From assembly GCF_002929535.1 (NCBI RefSeq), contig NZ_PJJO01000061.1:186001-250000 (forward strand): 64,000 bases of DNA. Reading direction: 5' to 3'. Below, piece after piece: positions 63,701 through 64,000 of the stretch. Below the pieces are notes generated by a model. That model was not told the origin of the DNA, did not search any database, and saw only the letters and a program-made list of their open reading frames with translations. This DNA comes from Cryobacterium sp. Y11 (GTDB lineage: Bacteria > Actinomycetota > Actinomycetes > Actinomycetales > Microbacteriaceae). Numbering within the stretch: position 1 is the stretch's first letter; each line of letters starts with the position of its first letter. Made by a program: the position numbers and the translations under genes.

Positions 63701-64000
63701 GGAGCAGTTTGCGGTGCTTCAGGCCACCTTTGAACGTTCCGAATGGGCCGATCGTCGGCCGGTCGACGTTGAGATTGAAATTCACCATGTGCTCGCCGGG
63801 CAGGTCTTTGTGTGCAAACTCGACGCCGTCTATCGCACCGACACCGGCTACCAGGTCGTCGACTGGAAAACCGGGCGTGCACCCAAGAACGCCGCCGATC
63901 TGGAGCTGAAACAAACCCAGCTCGCCCTCTATCGATTGGCCTACGCGCGCTGGAAGGGGATCGATCCGAGCATCGTCGACGCGGTGTTCTACTTCGTGGC
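60771..64000 (+). CDS. adnB: AdnB-like UvrD-type helicase/nuclease subunit, 3' end outside window
   Basis: About 1076 codons are present. N-terminal superfamily 1A helicase with Q motif TLEQQ (23-27), Walker A AGAGSGKT (41-48), Ia LTFTRKAAGEL, II VLLDEYQDTS, III GDPHQSIYGWRG, IV SLSYTWRN, V LTIHGAKGLEWD and VI YVATTRAKREL, all canonical, so this is the driving motor of the complex. The C-terminal RecB-type nuclease starts with RLGTLFHSWVE and shows CKLDAVYRTDTGYQVVDWKTG, followed by KQTQLALYRLAYAR; the rest is cut. A small 15-base repeat encodes DFNTSDFNTS near residue 348. The partner gene is adnA immediately upstream, with overlapping stop and start. Confidence 0.92.
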   Translation, partial: MSPTTTGVSALHIAAALKLPPPTLEQQVVIEASLTPTLVVAGAGSGKTETMANRVLWLLANGHARPDQILGLTFTRKAAGELSERINKRITELDEAGLIPVIDADGSGAQSSDLFNTPSVSTYNSFASRLFTDNALLLGREPESVLLSETSAWLLARRVVIDHGDGRLVPFGKSLDLVTDAVLQLSRALAENPPEFRGGRPGAPHDLRALADSFAYLPELPYGNPRKKTPYGSVVESLAAVAPLPVLAELAARYSSEKRRLGLIEFSDQVALALQVCQKVDIVVDRYRDQYRVVLLDEYQDTSVLQTELLHTLFRNHPVMAVGDPHQSIYGWRGASSANLLGFGRDFNTSDFNTSDVSPALAAPTMSLSYTWRNPALVLDTANALVDPLSAALRAKPGGIQVETLKVPPTARTGAVDALMAETIAEEAGAIADWFAARLVGDHGQVERSGAMLFRARREMEYFAEVLRAHGVRAHVLGLGGLLSTPEVADVVSVLRVVHDPAAGSELVRLLSGARYRVGPRDLQALADVASWLARHDWAQKAISADLRGKLRASVAGDEGSSLVDALDFLGSAPDSHGQFAGFSELGRARVQSAGRQLAWLRSRAGLPLLDFVRLIEQEFRLDIELIANEANDLGLANLYSFHDTVSAFLDSDEQGTLASFLRWLKRAELQDDLGPRAEASEHGTVQLLTIHGAKGLEWDFVAIPNLVEKSLPAAARDTSGWLRFGELPYAFRGDRSELPELDLAGHDSQLDYDLAYQRYKEELATRHDDEERRLIYVATTRAKRELFLTGSFWGAGLTARKPSRYLTELVEAGLIPAIPDTSAEPEKPASADDGTELWPFDPLGRRRAVVEAAATLVSASEADVPTRWTHAVTLLLEERALRLAGGAVAPVPTRIPASRFKDYVDDPAGVAAELRRPMPQRPYRATRLGTLFHSWVERRAGGATGTDRVDAGVNELDVDDDDGGTGTLGDLAVPEQEQFAVLQATFERSEWADRRPVDVEIEIHHVLAGQVFVCKLDAVYRTDTGYQVVDWKTGRAPKNAADLELKQTQLALYRLAYARWKGIDPSIVDAVFYFV

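Overview
The window is high-GC actinobacterial DNA. Gene content and style (gcvTHP behind a glycine riboswitch, mrp-tatB, DUF3107 next to an AdnA/AdnB pair, DUF3117, succinylase-branch dap genes, very frequent CGGATGC/GCATCCG heptamers) suggest a member of the Microbacteriaceae, possibly Cryobacterium-like; this placement is an inference. Genes sit on both strands with short gaps. I saw no rRNA, tRNA or CRISPR array.

Left part (1-9.1 kb): a minus-strand set of HyuA-like and small zinc-site subunits resembles an ATP-dependent ketone carboxylase (acetone/acetophenone carboxylase type) and runs off the left edge. It is divergent from an AcoR-like activator with a degenerate AAA module, and a near-ideal operator palindrome lies between them. 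An MFS exporter and an ABC-F ATPase follow, then a GC-rich repeat patch and an odd stand-alone LysR-type HTH protein with a Gly/Ser and basic tail.

Middle part (10-37.8 kb): LON-domain protein, a Tag glycosylase lacking most zinc ligands, a tandem glycine riboswitch with gcvT-gcvH-gcvP, a CPBP-family membrane protein, a peptide ABC transporter (SBP, two permeases, fused double ATPase), typA, a small lipoprotein, and an iron-uptake efeUOB operon in decay: efeU is intact behind a DtxR-type box while efeO and efeB are broken. Then come a 7Fe-type ferredoxin, dapC, citrate synthase, a nitronate-monooxygenase-like enzyme, a penicillin-acylase-family hydrolase, and divergent dapD/dapE sharing what looks like a symmetric leaderless promoter. 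The dapC, dapD and dapE products cover three steps of the succinylase lysine/diaminopimelate route.

Accessory segment (37.8-46.2 kb): remnants of an IS1182-family transposase bracket a stretch with a second-type GAPDH, a lipoprotein, a DUF1643 protein, a methyltransferase and a PoxB-like pyruvate oxidase. The right remnant abuts a frameshifted, 5'-truncated membrane glycosyltransferase gene.

Right part (46.2-64 kb): conserved actinobacterial housekeeping genes: DUF3117, an O-methyltransferase, tatB, mrp, DUF1003, a soluble MgtE-N/CBS/PRC protein, a general-stress-domain membrane protein, aminopeptidase P, a PHP phosphoesterase, a DEAD-box helicase, a ferritin-like protein, DUF3107, and the AdnA/AdnB helicase-nuclease pair, the second cut by the window edge. 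Many genes here carry a TANNNT hexamer exactly six bases before the start codon, suggesting leaderless transcripts. Short tandem repeats, most often 15 bp, recur inside coding regions.
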